Origin: Fragum whitleyi
Taxonomy: Eukaryota > Mollusca > Bivalvia > Cardiida > Cardiidae
Length of the DNA stretch: 64,000 nt
Assembly: GCA_948146395.1 (NCBI GenBank)
Contig: OX411552.1
Coordinates: 10,559,686-10,623,685, forward strand
Direction: 5' to 3'
This document shows positions 25,690-37,900 of the stretch, one piece after another. The notes under the pieces were generated by a model. The model was not told the origin of the DNA and ran no database searches. It saw nothing but the letters and a program-made list of their open reading frames with translations. Each line of letters starts with the position of its first letter. Within the stretch, counting starts at the first letter, position 1. The position numbers and the translations under genes were made by a program.

Positions 25690-26760
25690 GAACATAGGCG
25701 CCTGTTATGAACAAACTTCATGAAATTCAATTAAATGAAACTATTATGAAAAGTACCTGCTTTCTGGTTTCAGAGAACAAGTTGTTAAGATTTCCTCCTT
25801 TGTGTCAATGTAAATAAGGATGGAGTCATTCAGAGCCCAAACGTGACCCCAGGGGCATGACATAAAACATACAAACTAAATATGGAGGGTATCTGCCTTT
25901 TGGTTTCCAAGATGAAAATCTTCCGAGATTTTCCTCTTTGTTCCATGTTTGTTTCAAGGGGTAGAATATCAAGAAAATGGTAAAGGTCCACTATATTATG
26001 CTACATACCAAAATATAAAGGCTCTCTGCCTCATGCATTCAGAGAAAAGGATTTTGAAAGAGTTTGCATGTGTTTCTATGTAAAGTGGGATACGCCCGCG
26101 TGGAGGCTATCTGCCTTCTGGTTTCGAGGAAGAAGATTTTTTTTAAAGATTTTGTAGTTTGTTTCTATGTTAAACAGGATGTGACCAGGCGGAGCCTAAA
26201 TGTGACCCAAGGGTCATGATATGAACAAAATTCACAGAGGTCCACTAGATGATGCTACATACAAAATATAAGTGCTGTCTTCCTTCTGGTTTCAGAAAAA
26301 AAGGACTTTGTTAAGTTTTCGCTTTTTGAATCTATATAAAAAGGGATGCACCCGGAACCCAAATATGACCCCAGGGTCTTGATATGAACAAGCTACATAC
26401 CAAATTTAGAACTGTCGGCCTTCTGGTTTCAGAGAAGAAGATTTTTAAAGATTCTTGCTCTTTGATTCTTTTTAAAAGGGATACGCCCGGATAGAGACCA
26501 AATATGATCCCAGGGTCTCGATATGAACAAACCTGGTAAAGGTCCACTAGATGATGCTACAAATTAATATGAAAGCTGTCTACTTTCTGGTTTCAGAGAA
26601 GAACTTTTTTAAAAATAATTTCTTTTTCATTCTATGTGAAAAGGGATGAGCCCGGGTTGAACCTAAATATGCCCCATGGTTTTGATATGAACAAACTTTG
26701 TAGCGGTCCACTAGATGATGCTACATACTGCCATGGCAACCAGAATTAAGTGTTGATTCC
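25690..26760 (+). repeat. Degenerate tandem repeat, about seven units
   Basis: The phrase CTTCTGGTTTCAGAGAAGAA recurs near 25764, 25900, 26030, 26117, 26285, 26423 and 26585. It alternates with AAATATGACCCCAGGGTC, GATATGAACAAAC and GTCCACTAGATGATGCTAC. Unit length varies from about 90 to 170 bp because blocks have dropped out. The array leads into a single-copy tail with CACACCTGCCAAGTTTCATC. I recall repeats of this wording from bivalve genomes; no search was run. Confidence 0.85.
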
Positions 26761-26886
26761 ATTTATTTGAACAACTTTTGTAAAGCTTGACCCAAGCAGC
26801 ACACCTGCCAAGTTTCATCAAATTTGGCCCACCGGTTTAGAACGATGGACATTGGACGATCATTAGAGCTTACCTTGATCACATCG

Positions 26887-27013
26887 CGCTCAGTCGAGCT
26901 AAAATGATGCAAAGACTTTGCAAAGTATACTTCGCTTAGCGCGTGTACTTGCAGGCAAAACGAGGTAAAATTTGAAAACAGTTTGCATTGTTTTGTCATC
27001 CTGGAAGCAGGGC
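26887..27013. mobile_element. Short hairpin MITE (family C), copy 1
   Basis: The right half TTTGAAAACAGTTTGCATTG-TTTTGTCATCCTG is well kept. The left half AGCTAAAATGATGCAAAGAC is worn. The centre TTCGCTTAGCGCGTGTACTTG corresponds to the CTTTGCACGTACT centre of other copies. Confidence 0.6.
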
Positions 27014-27574
27014 TATTCTTGCGCTATTATCAAAAAGACTGTTACTCTTTTTTCCAGCCTTAAAGTTGTGATTGCAACAACATACTTTTGGTGCGCCATG
27101 AGCTTATGTCTTCGAGCATTAAAAAAAAACTTTTTTTATTATTTAGTTGCCCCAGCAGAAACTTGGTAATTTTTAAAAATGACATGTTTAGTGTTACTGA
27201 AAACGTATTTAAAACATAGTAATAGTTATTTTTGGCATGGAAATTTTCATGGAATTCTAAATATTTTGGAAGTTGTCCTGACTCTCTGGATTTTGAATTA
27301 GTAGATCGCTCGACTCCATTGGTAAACCGTAATACCACAAGGTATTTCATTCACAGAAAGGTGTATTGGCATGAAGATGGAGGTTAAATGGAAAAATCAA
27401 TCACGGGAAGAAGATAGAGTAATAGTTTAAGTTGTAACTGATGAAGTCTGACTACATAATTCATCAACACACTTAGACAACAGGATGCACAATTTGGCAA
27501 AGATTTCTTCAAACATCAAATATATATATATATATATAGAATTTGTGGAATTATTCAATAGATTTGATTGCATT
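27014..27574. other. Gene-free stretch
   Basis: No exon recognised. A short (TA)9 tract lies at 27520-27537. Confidence 0.4.
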
Positions 27575-27711
27575 TCTTATCATTTTGAACGATTTCGGAG
27601 CGTTTTTGAGTGATGGGACTGAATATTTGGAATGAATGATTGGAGCGTTTAGCGAGTGATTTGAAATGATTTTGAATGGAGTGAATGTCAAATCTACGAT
27701 GTTAATAACTG
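27575..27711 (-). mobile_element. Family A MITE, right-hand fragment
   Basis: TTTTGAACGATTTCGGAGCG, GGAATGAATGATTGGAGCG and GTCAAATCTACGATG lead into TTAATAACTG-TA. The first two thirds of the element are absent. Confidence 0.75.
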
Positions 27712-27961
27712 TACACATACTTACTTTCATACATGTATATCTTCGCAATGAATGAAGTATTGGCCCCATAAAGATATCCTTGGAATTAATACAACTAGAA
27801 TAACTACGCTGTAAAGATTTTTCGTTATTTGCAATACCTTTTTTGGCTTTCAATTCGTTACTGATTACTTCTGATGTACAGGGTAAATAGCCAGTTACTT
27901 TACTTTTTTCTGGGGGTAATTTTTTGTCAAAATGATATGCCATTAGATTGATCAAGAGATA

Positions 27962-28005
27962 ATGAATGGTTTTGATTGAGTGTCAATTACACAATGTTAC
28001 TAACT
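27962..28005 (-). mobile_element. Family A MITE, terminal scrap
   Basis: GAATGGTTTTGATTGAGTG followed by TCAATTACACAATGTTACTAA is a 44 bp remnant of the right end. Confidence 0.5.
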
Positions 28006-28292
28006 AAAACTAATTGTGAATTCGGAAAGATAAGAACTAATACTAGATTTATTCTAAATGAGTGTTGCTTGTACTCAAAATTGAACGAGAACGAAATTAT
28101 ATTCACTTTGTGGCATAAATGTCACAAAAAAGTAGCAGCAAGCATCGCTAATTTTAGAAATTACTTGGCGCTAAATAGCTAAACAGCTTTCCCAAGGGTC
28201 TGTCGTTTCGGTACAATTTTCGAATAGCGCGGGAGGTCATTTCCGTTCACCATTTCAATTTACATTCGTCGAACTTGTCTATACAGCGAAAC

Positions 28293-28406
28293 CTGCCCTG
28301 CGTTTAGGATGATAAAACGGTGCAAAATCTTTGCAAATTCTAAATTTTACTGACAAGGAACAATTGGCAAACAGTGTGTACCGTTTTGTCATTCTGAACC
28401 CAGTGT
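28293..28406. mobile_element. Short hairpin MITE (family C), copy 2
   Basis: CTGCCCTGCGTTTAGGATGA plus AAAACGGTGCAAA on the left is complementary to TGTACCGTTTTGTCATTCTG on the right. The centre is diverged. Confidence 0.7.
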
Positions 28407-28835
28407 TGAACTCAACATAAATATTTTGCACTATGGGTGTGGGTTTAAGTTTCTAGCTGTTGCGGATGGTGGCGGGCTCTGCACAACACCAGGGGAAGAA
28501 ATTCTGGATTTCCACGACGTGTAAAACACATATAAAACACACGGGTCTTCAATGACTAAAAGATGTCAATGAGCAGAGAGAAATTGGTAGAAAAATGTAG
28601 AAATAATATGTGACTGTTTCGGGAACATACAAAAATATTTGACAAAAAGTTGAACATAATTTGATGCAAATAATCTAATCTCAGTCTATTTGGATTATTT
28701 GTCTGATCTTTAGAATTTCGATTTTTCACAACGACGATTCTTCAATAAATACAAAAAGTATTCTAATCCAATCAAATTTTGTTCGGACATGTGTGTCAAG
28801 TAAGAGCCTATGTGCTAGAATTTCTTATATAAGTA
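28407..28835. other. Gene-free stretch
   Basis: No exon or repeat was recognised. Confidence 0.4.
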
Positions 28836-29264
28836 CAGTTAAGAACATCTTGATGTTGACAAAGTGCACGCTTTTGGAGTGATTTCGGAATGAAATTGAA
28901 TGAGTGTGTGGAGCGACTTTTAGTGAAATTAAAGGGAGGTAATCCAATATTGCTAATTTTGTTCAAGATGAACAAAATTAGCGATATAAATTACCTCCTT
29001 TTAATAAAATATACGTTCTTTTCTGTGTGTACGTCTTCAAGGATCAATCACCAACACTTGAAAGTCCACATAAGCTAATTAAATCGTAGAATAATTAGAT
29101 AGATTTGAGTTTATTGTTGAAAATCATGAAGGAATTTTAAATGTATTCTAATAATTTTGGAGTATTTTTTATCGAGTGAGTGTTTGGAATGAATAAATGG
29201 AGCGCTGAGTGATTTAGAGTGGTTTTGGTTGAGGCGATTATCAATTTCACGATGTAACTAACTG
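28836..29264 (-). mobile_element. Family A MITE, full length
   Basis: TA-CAGTTAAGAACATCTTG opens the copy. The central hairpin is nearly perfect (GCTAATTTTGTTCAAGATG / AACAAAATTAGC) between GGGAGGTAATCC and ATTACCTCC. It ends CACGATGTAACTAACTG-TA. Confidence 0.92.
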
Positions 29265-29637
29265 TATAAGAATGTCAACGTCCTGTGTAGAAGGCAGCGT
29301 AATCAATTTGTCATTCTACCAAGATACAAATCACAAAGCTTTGCGGATCAGATGGTATCTATGCTTACACAAAGCATCAAAGTCAGCAAATGTTTGGAAA
29401 AGTAATTGATGTATTGAACATAACATCTGTGGATTTTTTTCATAAATGAGAGCAATGTCAAAATGTCTATTTTTATAAGAATAGTTACGCGTTGCACGCT
29501 GACATATGCTCGATATTAAGATGGAAATCTGAAAGACTTGGAAATATACAAAGTCCCAAGTCCTAAGTCACTTGAACGTCTTTGAGGTAATTTTGAGGCC
29601 AGGAGAGCTATTTAGGGACGATGTCCATCGTTTTATA

Positions 29638-29840
29638 CAGTTAACCACATCATCTAATAGACAAGTGGAATGATTTTGGAATGGATTTGGAATGATATTG
29701 ATAGGGTGTGTGAAGCGATGTTTGAGTGAAATATTAGGGAGACAAAATTAGCGATATTATTACCTCCACTAAAAAATATACTTTATTTCCTCTCTGTGTG
29801 TCTTCAAGGACCAATCAAACAATTTAATTTGAGCCTGTGT
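29638..29840 (-). mobile_element. Family A MITE, right half missing
   Basis: Left TIR CAGTTAACCACATCATC, GTGTGTGAAGCGATG and a collapsed hairpin (GGGAGACAAAATTAGCG) are present. The copy stops in CCAATCAAACAATTTAATTT, where the repeat at 29836 begins. Confidence 0.8.
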
Positions 29841-29965
29841 GTGACATTTCCAACAGTGTCAAATGTGTGCAAAGCAAAGACGCTGGCCATTCTTTGCATC
29901 TGCACAGTCTAACGAGAGACATCACTTAGCAATTTGTAGAAAGATAAGGTATTGAAGTATTTGTA
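29836..29965 (+). repeat. CTGGCCAGCC-type dispersed repeat, copy 3
   Basis: TGTGTGTGACATTTCC, AAATGTGTGCAAAGCAAAG, GCTGGCCATTCTTTGCATCT, GCACAGTCTAACGAGAG and GAAAGATAAGGT appear in the family order. It abuts and probably interrupts the family A copy to its left. Confidence 0.65.
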
Positions 29966-29990
29966 AACAGTAAGGCAAGCCTCTACTTAC

Positions 29991-30426
29991 ACTTAATTAC
30001 ATCGTGAAATTGACATTTAACTCAATCAAAACCATTCTAAATCGCTCACTCAGCGCTCCATTCATTCATTCCAGACACTCACTCAAACCATTCAAAAACG
30101 CTCCAAATTCACTGAAAAACATATAACAACAACTTCGTTCAAAATAAAAATAGTTCGGGAAAAATGGGGATTTCACTTATTTAATTATAATAGAAAGCGT
30201 CTGATAGGTTTTTGAAGAAATAGGGGGCTATCTATAAAACTTGTATGCATATTTTATTAAAGGGAGGTAATCAATATTGCTAATTTTGTTCATCCTGAAC
30301 AAAATTTGCAATACCGGATTACCTCCCATTAAATTCACCGAAAAGTCGCTCCACACACTCACTCAATTTCATTCCGAAATCATTCCAAAATCATTCACCT
30401 TGTCAATTTCACGACGTTGTTAACTG
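29991..30426 (+). mobile_element. Family A MITE, full length
   Basis: All blocks are present: CTCAGCGCTCCATTCATTC, CACTCACTCAAACC, GGGAGGTAATCAATATTGC, the GTTCATCCTGAAC loop, GGATTACCTCCC, CGCTCCACACACTC and CACGACGTTGTTAACTG-TA. It is one of the best-preserved copies. Confidence 0.93.
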
Positions 30427-30499
30427 TACACTAAATAACTGTCTGGGTCGCTAAATGTTTACACCTCACGCAGATGTCAAAATTTTAGAAATGTCACGC

Positions 30500-30719
30500 A
30501 CAGGCTTATTTAATATAACCCTGGCCAATAAAATCGCAGAATAACTTGATAAATCTCAAAGACAAATTGATCTCTTTGAACGGTTTCAAATTGTTTTTAC
30601 GTTTTTTTCGTGCGTTTTTGAGTGATCACAGTGAGTGTTAAGAATGAATGATTGGAGCGATAAGCGATTAGGAATGGATTCGATCGAGGTAAATGTCAAT
30701 TTCACGTTGTTACAAACTG
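30500..30719 (-). mobile_element. Family A MITE, right half
   Basis: Starts in the AATAAAATCGCAGAATAA interior and continues through GCGTTTTTGAGTG and GAATGAATGATTGGAGCG to CACGTTGTTACAAACTG-TA. The hairpin half is absent. Confidence 0.8.
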
Positions 30720-30721
30720 TA

Positions 30722-31050
30722 ATATATAAGATAGAGATTATACACAGTGTTTTCATTAAGCTTTAATACCCCATAATCGATGTACGGTTTAATGAATTAT
30801 TATGACTATATCTTGGTAGGTAAGCTCTAAATAATTGTAATTGACACTGTATGTTTATATCTTGGCAAGGTTGGTGTTACAGTTATACGACAAAGTAAAC
30901 CTGCAGTCTGGCTCAATGCGGGGGTGTCATTTATAATCTGAGACAGATGCAAATTATTATAAGAACGGGTCGTGATAAAAGCGATATTCCGCCGATGTTA
31001 TAGAATAAAGTCGGTTATGAGATGTCGTAAAAAAATGTGCTTGTTAGGTC
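30722..31050. other. Gene-free stretch
   Basis: No exon or repeat was recognised. Confidence 0.4.
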
Positions 31051-31290
31051 CGATGCGGTACTAGCACGATTCACGGCGGTAGCTACACGAGACAATTGTG
31101 GAGCTCCGTAGGGAAATAATTCGTAGGACAACCGTACATAATTCGTTGTGAATCGTGAGAATTCGTTTGTCAAAAATTCCACGACTGGCTACGAACATTT
31201 ACGAATAGCCGCGAATATAGCTACGGTGTCAGCACGAATAAGCACGATTCCGCTACGACGATTTTACAAATCGTGGCAAATCGTAGCGGC
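31051..31290. repeat. Helically phased CpG word array, island 1
   Basis: The stretch is built from degenerate copies of TTCGTAG and its complement CTACGAA. CpGs fall at 31122, 31133, 31144, 31154, 31164, 31182, 31192, 31202, 31212, 31224, 31235, 31245, 31256, 31272 and 31282. That is about every 10-11 bp, with one step doubled. Word orientation is TTCGT in 31120-31167, ACGAA in 31180-31260 and TCGTG/TCGTAG again in 31270-31285. There is no open frame, and it is not a clean tandem repeat because no unit longer than about 10 bp is conserved. Confidence 0.75.
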
Positions 31291-32352
31291 ACTGTAGCCA
31301 AAAAAACGTGAATGTGTAAAGCAGAATTTTAAATAGTTTACAGGATACATAGTTGGAAATTTGAGTTATAAAACCATGTCTTGATCCTAAGAATTTCCTC
31401 TTAAGGGGGTCATTTTCTAAGGGTCAAAATATGATATTTTCAGATCTTTGAGGGTCAAAACCCTTGTTTAAGGGCCAACCCCTAGCCCTTATATTTTATA
31501 CCAAGGTTTTGCGTTCAGCAGAGGGTTATCAGTCAAAAATATTTTAGAAAAAATCATTTCTATTTTATACCCATGCGTTTTCGCGCCGCTACCTCGTAGT
31601 TATATCATTCGTGATCAATGTGGTTCACAAGGTAATCCAAACATATGTTAAAGAATTTCGCCATTTCCCATTATCTATAGTGAGCGCATATTAACTTGAA
31701 CCTGACCTTTATGCAGAATAAATAATTAGGCTCATGAATACAATTCCGAAGATACTTCGGCACGTGACGATCAAGCATGGACATTCCGTTATATTGTACA
31801 AATTACAGGTGGTTGTGGACTTCATTATATACCGGTATACTAGGCACCTAGGTAGTCATGTAGCAGACGATTCAATGTTCCTGCTTGTGTAAGATTTTGA
31901 GCGGGGATTCCATCTCCAGTCCAAAAAAAAAAAAAAAAAACGAATGACATCTAGAGAAATTCTAAAATTTATTTATTTTATTATTTTTTCAACCTCCTTT
32001 AAAGATTACAAAATAGGAGAATCAATTTATGTATTGATTCGCTAGTTTATGATGATGACCAAATATCGCCGTTACAGTAAAAAGCATGGGCGATAACGGG
32101 TTAACAGAGCGAACACGTGCACTCAAACTTTACGATTGAATCCCGCAGGTTAGACGTGTTTTGCCGAAGGGAAACGACCGATATTTAATTTATTAAAATC
32201 ACAAAGGCCAGGTTTAGGTCAATATGCTCCCACTATACACTATTGTTATAAAGTTAAGCATATCGTATTTAGAATTACAAATGTAAAATGTTTGACTATA
32301 AAAAGTAATCCAAACGAACGTGACCAACTAAAATTGCAATTCATTTCAAGAC
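31291..32352. other. Gene-free stretch
   Basis: AGGGTCAAAA words repeat at 31405-31490. An A18 run lies at 31923-31940. No exon was recognised. Confidence 0.4.
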
Positions 32353-32489
32353 CTGCCCAGTGTTCAGGATGAAAACGTTAGCGAAGCGCTATCGAAATGA
32401 TACCTCGCTTTGCACGTATAAACACGTGCAAAGCGGGGCATCATCTCAAAGCGCTCGCGAAGCGCTTTTACATCCTGAACACAGGGCAG
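32353..32489. mobile_element. Short hairpin MITE (family C), copy 3
   Basis: CTGCCCAGTGTTCAGGATG pairs with CATCCTGAACACAGGGCAG. Inside, AGCGAAGCGCT pairs with a GCGAAGCGCT block, and CGCTTTGCACGT pairs with ACGTGCAAAGCG around the tip. It is the clearest full hairpin of this family. Confidence 0.85.
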
Positions 32490-32536
32490 ATGTGTAACCA
32501 TTCAATGAATACATCTACTGACTCATTCAATTACAT

Positions 32537-32982
32537 CATTCGGAACATCACTCGGCCATTTCCGTAAACTACAACATACCTCGGATGTATGTAAGGTAGA
32601 TGGGTATGTAACGAAATCGTTCATTTTGTTAGGCGGAAACAGTGCAAGAAAAACTAGCACTGTAGATTTATATATTTTACAGTATATAACGACTGAAAAA
32701 TCTTAATTTTTGAGAATGACGAATCATTCTCAAAAATTAAGATTTTTTCAGCCGTTAATTAAGAATCTAAAGATATTAATATAAGGATTCGATGAATTCA
32801 CGTCAGTGACTTAAACGAGTAGCGTTGGCGACGTCGAATGTTTTCACTTAAAGTTTCGAGGGCTAACGCCATTTTAACTGACGTCATCGAGTATTTCCCA
32901 GGTTTTCCCGTAATTTTTGAAAATAGTCCGTCTATGTACATCCGAGGATGATCGTGAGATTGGCCATGTGGTGTTCCGAATG
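32537..32982 (+). mobile_element. Foldback family D, copy 1
   Basis: Terminal inverted repeats CATTCGGAACATCACTCGGC and GGCCATGTGGTGTTCCGAATG enclose 446 bp. A hairpin at 32688-32756 has 32-base arms (AACGACTGAAAAATC..., one mismatch and one indel) around CGAA. TGACGTCA lies at 32879. The reverse complement of the whole element is found at 43072-43491. Confidence 0.88.
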
Positions 32983-34510
32983 TCAATTACATATGCGCTG
33001 AGTATGCTTGTTTGAATGTGGACCTCTAATTTCAAGAATCGTAGCAAATAATTTGACTGGACAAAACGCATCAAATTTCTTAAAGTAACACCACACCATT
33101 GATGAAATCTTCAAGATTTATTCATTTTTGGTTAATCTTTCAGAATATTGTGTTATTAAAACTTTCAGTCCATGGCGACGTTCAACTTCCGGTTTATACT
33201 GTTTAATGCTTTGACTGGCGAGCCTGCCTCAATCTATCGATATTGTCCGGTTAGCGTAGATGGATCAGGTTTACCAGTTTATTTAATGCCCCCCCCCCCC
33301 TCTTTTAATTGACGTCTAGCAACTTTTTATTGTCAAAGACACAATTAATATGTGTCTTACACATGGGAATTCCGAATACCTTCTTATACATATGAGATTC
33401 GCGAAGTTTTCCAAGATTTTCTTTAACTGGTAGAAAAATATGCTTAACTTCAAGAAAATAGTAAACATGTATAATTGTGACGACTTAACAACAGATTCGC
33501 AAATAAATAGGTGTAAGTTATAACGTCATATTCAAGGCAGAGTTTAAATAATTCTATTCGATCTTTTCAAAGCAGACATTTCACACACAAACATGAGAAA
33601 CGCCAAAATACTGTACATGTAGTTTCTTTCTTGGATGGTTACATGTGTTAAGTCTAAACCGAACTACGTACTTTTGTTGAAAATTAATGCAAATCTTGAA
33701 AATTAGGTCATGAATGACGGTTTACACAAATCATTGAGTTAAACTTAATACAGATGTAACATACTCAACTGATCTATTGGACTACAAAGATAAGCTATGG
33801 GCATCTTGGAATAATTTTGACATCTCGTTTTTCATCTATAATTGAGTTGTTAATTAAAATACCTCTGGCCGCCGTCAAATTGTCTGACAGAACTCGAACG
33901 GAACAGGCTAACCTTTATAGTCATATGATTCTGAAGTTTATTTCTTATCAAAGATGGGTGAATTAAGAAATATCTTTTGGTGACAGATCGACTTTTGTTG
34001 ATTGGAACTTCGATTGTGTTTACAAGTTAATAATTTAGTTGGTCTCAAACGTACTTTTCTTACAAAGTAAAGAATCCCAAGTTTTGTTTCTGTTTATCGT
34101 ATAATGGGATACTAATTTGTTTTTTGTTTCTGTTTAGTGTTTTTACACGTACATTGTATGTTCAGTAGGGGGCGAGAATACTGTCTCTGATATGCTCGTT
34201 AACAAATAGGTTTTGTAAAGAATTTCGTTCATTTCATATTCTTCATGGGGAGTTAAATACCTCACATTAAAAAGCTGTTTTCTTAATAAGACATAGTTGT
34301 AAAAAATATAAAGAGCCAATCTATAGGAAAATGGGAAATAAATCAACTACTATATAGATAACAAGAGAAAAAAGGTCTACACAAACAGGGTCAACGTATT
34401 ACTTAAATTCATAGTCATGGAATCCGAAAAACTCGTACAAAGTTTTCGCATGTATGTTTTATTTCACCATTTTTAAAGGAAATGCATCTGTACCTATAAG
34501 GCGGGATATA
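32983..34510. other. Gene-free stretch
   Basis: A C12 run lies at 33289-33300. No exon, RNA gene or dispersed repeat was recognised. Confidence 0.4.
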
Positions 34511-34923
34511 CAGTTAACAACATCGTGAAATTGACAAGCTGATTGACATTGGAATGATTTTGGAATTAAATTGGATGAGTGGATGGAGGGGGTTTGAGTG
34601 AAATTAAAAAGAGGTAATCCAATAACGCTTATTTTGTTCAAGATTAACAAGATCGCGATAGGTATTACCTCCCTTTGCTAAGATATGTATACAAGTTCTA
34701 TATGTAGCTTACTATTTAGTATATAACCAATCAGAAGTCAATTTGTGTATTGTTTTCTTTTTAAATTCATTTTGGTGTAGCTGTTGATTTTATATTTGTA
34801 ATCATTTTGGAGCGTTTTTGATCGGTTTGAGTTAGTGTTAGGAATGAATGATTGGAGCGCTGAGTGAGTGATTAAGAATTGTTTTGATCGAGGTGACTGT
34901 CAATTTCATGATGTTATTAACTG
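34511..34923 (-). mobile_element. Family A MITE, full length
   Basis: TA-CAGTTAACAACATCGTG and CATGATGTTATTAACTG-TA bound it. The GTTCAAGATTAAC hairpin and GAATGATTGGAGCGCTGAG are preserved. The GGAGCGAG block is altered to GGAGGGGG. Confidence 0.92.
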
Positions 34924-34925
34924 TA

Positions 34926-37900
34926 TGATTGAAAAGGTGTACAATATATTTATTACAGATACAACATGTACTGAAAGAGTGTTCTTTTGTTAAAATGAGT
35001 GTTTTCAATTTTCGTATGATTTGCATTCAATACATGTTCTCACCGTTAAAAGAAAAACCATTGGCATATTAAATTGAGACAAGGCCCTTATTACTTGAAG
35101 ACGAAACATATCTGTTTTTGTACGCAGGACTTTTTTCTCTTATGGCGTATTGTCTATTTTAAGAAAAAAAATTGTTTGTCTGATTTGTTGTCACCGATTG
35201 AGTGTGCAATGGGTAAAATTCCAAAGTCTAAAATTGTCAAAATATTCAAAGGCGCTTATTATCCCCTGTGTATTATTCAGAAACACAGAGCTAGCATCGT
35301 CAGAATGCAAAATCTCTGCGTAAAAATATCAGTTCTCAACAAACCTCTTTGTCTATTCTTTAAATTGTGTCAACAAATGTTAGTACATTATTGCTTTGCA
35401 AATAGGAATCAAGCAAGCCGTTCACAGCACACAACTGCCGTTTATTGCGTGACGTGTAATGTTTGAGAAAGAAACCGCAACTAGATTGTTTCCGAGACAA
35501 CCGATCTTGACTACTTCTCTCTTAACAATTTTCTAACCCGAGACTCTGTTAATAACAGCTTGTCAGATCCTATATATTTCTCTCTTTCCCTTCCGGCCTG
35601 CATTTGCGTACAAAGGGACATAGATATCATTTTCATTGGCAGATTTTACAAACCGCATATTATGCTAAGTAGGAACGATACCTCCATTTTCTCCAGACAG
35701 GGCCTATATGATTGTATTATGTCAATATTTTCGCATTACATCAATTAGCCGGCCAGATCAGGTTGTTATCATATGATATATATTAGCTTGTTTACTGTAA
35801 CCGGTCAAAGGACATCTAGATAGACTGATCGATTACACAATAGATAAGTGGTATTTACCAACAATTAGGAGATACAATACATGTTTCACTCAAGCTCCCG
35901 AGCTGTCAGTGACTTTATGATCGTAAGTAATTAACACTAGTCGAGTTACATATTTCTTTCTTTGGAGTAGCCTCCTCTAACCCCTCTCTCCAAACTTCTA
36001 AATAAGTTGATATACTCTTACATCTTGATAGTGTTAAAAAAGGATAGATCACAAGCAGGACTTGGGCTTTATTTGTCATCTTAGCATCTCTGTATCTTTA
36101 GAAGGTTAACACTATTGATTTCAACTGGATTTCCTTCTGTGATTTCCTTAATAGTTCTCTAATTGTACTCGTCTGGTCTATTACCATAGTCAAGATCATA
36201 TGTGAAATATATATGTAATGTAATGAAAAAGGAATTCTAAAAGAAAGTACAAACGATTTCATGAAAATATACGTTGATAAGGGGTCCTTACATTTACCAG
36301 ATGAAAACGATAGCATCGACAAACTCGAGACTTCTGTTGATTTGTAATATGCTACCAGTACGTGCAAGGACAAGATAGTGAGTCTAATAATTGACTGAAA
36401 CAAACTTCTAATAGGTCACAGCATGTTTCTCTCTTTTCGAAAGGAACGAAAAGAATAGAAAATTACTTCCACAAAAAGACAAATCAATTTTGGGGAAAGT
36501 ATCTCTAAAAAAAAGACTGAAAGAACGATTACAGGAGCGCAAAGAAGAAACCAATCCTACTTTGAAGATGTCACAGAACTCGCGTAAGTCAGAGTATTTA
36601 CAAAATAACAGTCAAGGAATTACGTATATATTGTTGAAAAAACCTAACCTTTGGTGCCTTAAAGGTAGCAGACTAGAAATAAGTTAAGAAAAAACATTAT
36701 TTGGACGTACATTTGCGAAAAATTTGTTTCAATTGATTAGTTTACCTCACCCGCCAAAGTTAATTTTTGAATCGAGGGCGCCGAAGATTAACTGCTTTCC
36801 CCCGTAAAAACTTTCCGTGAATTTTGGTTTTACTGTTTACCAAATGAACATGCAGTCAAAATTCACCAAACACATGCTTCTTCAATATTATTGAGAAATA
36901 CATTTTGTACTTTATTTTAGTGACCGATTACAGGTTGGTTTAGGCTTAAAATTTCTGGATAGAAGTTTATAGTGCGTGACCTTGGGCTTGCTTCCGGGAT
37001 GCATGATGAAGATGTGTTTTGGAATTCGGTTTGGTTAACTGCACGAGACCACTTGTTGTAGAATTCAATTAAAATGTTTTGTTTCTCCTAACTGTTATTT
37101 AATGTCAGTCTGATTGTTCTTCAAATGAACCACTTCTCTTCCATCAAGTTAATGATTCCGTTTAATTAATCACCAAGACAGTTTCTCGTGTTTATGTAGA
37201 CGACACTACACCTCAAGAGGGGAAAACTGCATTGCGTATATATGAAAACTTTCGCAAATCGTCCAGGAAATGGAAGCCCGTTTAGAGTTCATGTAAAGAG
37301 TTTTTGACCCAAATTTAATTTTGCTTTTATGTACAAAAAAGACAGTGGCCCAGCAAAACAATATATCAAATTTAAGCTGTAGATAAGCACAAGCAGTTGT
37401 ACAACTTAAGAGGCCTCATCTCATAACAGAATAGCCAAAACAATATGGAAAATGAACATTTTGTTCAAAACAAACAACTTCATTACGGCTGGATAAAATT
37501 TGCCTAAAATTGTTCAGAATTTAGACAAATACGAGATACATACTAGGTACTACTACAACCTTAGATATAAAACTCGCTCTCAAAAGGATCTTTTGAAACA
37601 ATCATTTTCCATTTATTTTGTCAACATACATGTCAAACCGATTTGTTCTGTTTTCAAAATAGATGTTAGGTTTCCCATCACACCATAATATTGTGAAATG
37701 TTCTGCGATTTATTTCGAATTATAGTTCTTTGAATCAAAAGATCTTTAATAAATATTGATAATTTTATCATTTTGTGAAATAGAAATGTATATATTTCTT
37801 AACAACCTTACATTTATATAAGCTTTAAATATCGTTTTATGTTGTGACAACACACCATACCGTACATAGTGGTACACGTTTACAAAATTAGAATGACATA

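Noticed and set aside
25690..26760. CRISPR-like repeat array
   Set aside because: Repeats are long, degenerate and of variable spacing, in a eukaryotic context.
35074..35466. 130-codon + frame
   Set aside because: It lies in unique sequence, but nothing protein-like (domain, signal peptide, conserved motif) is visible.
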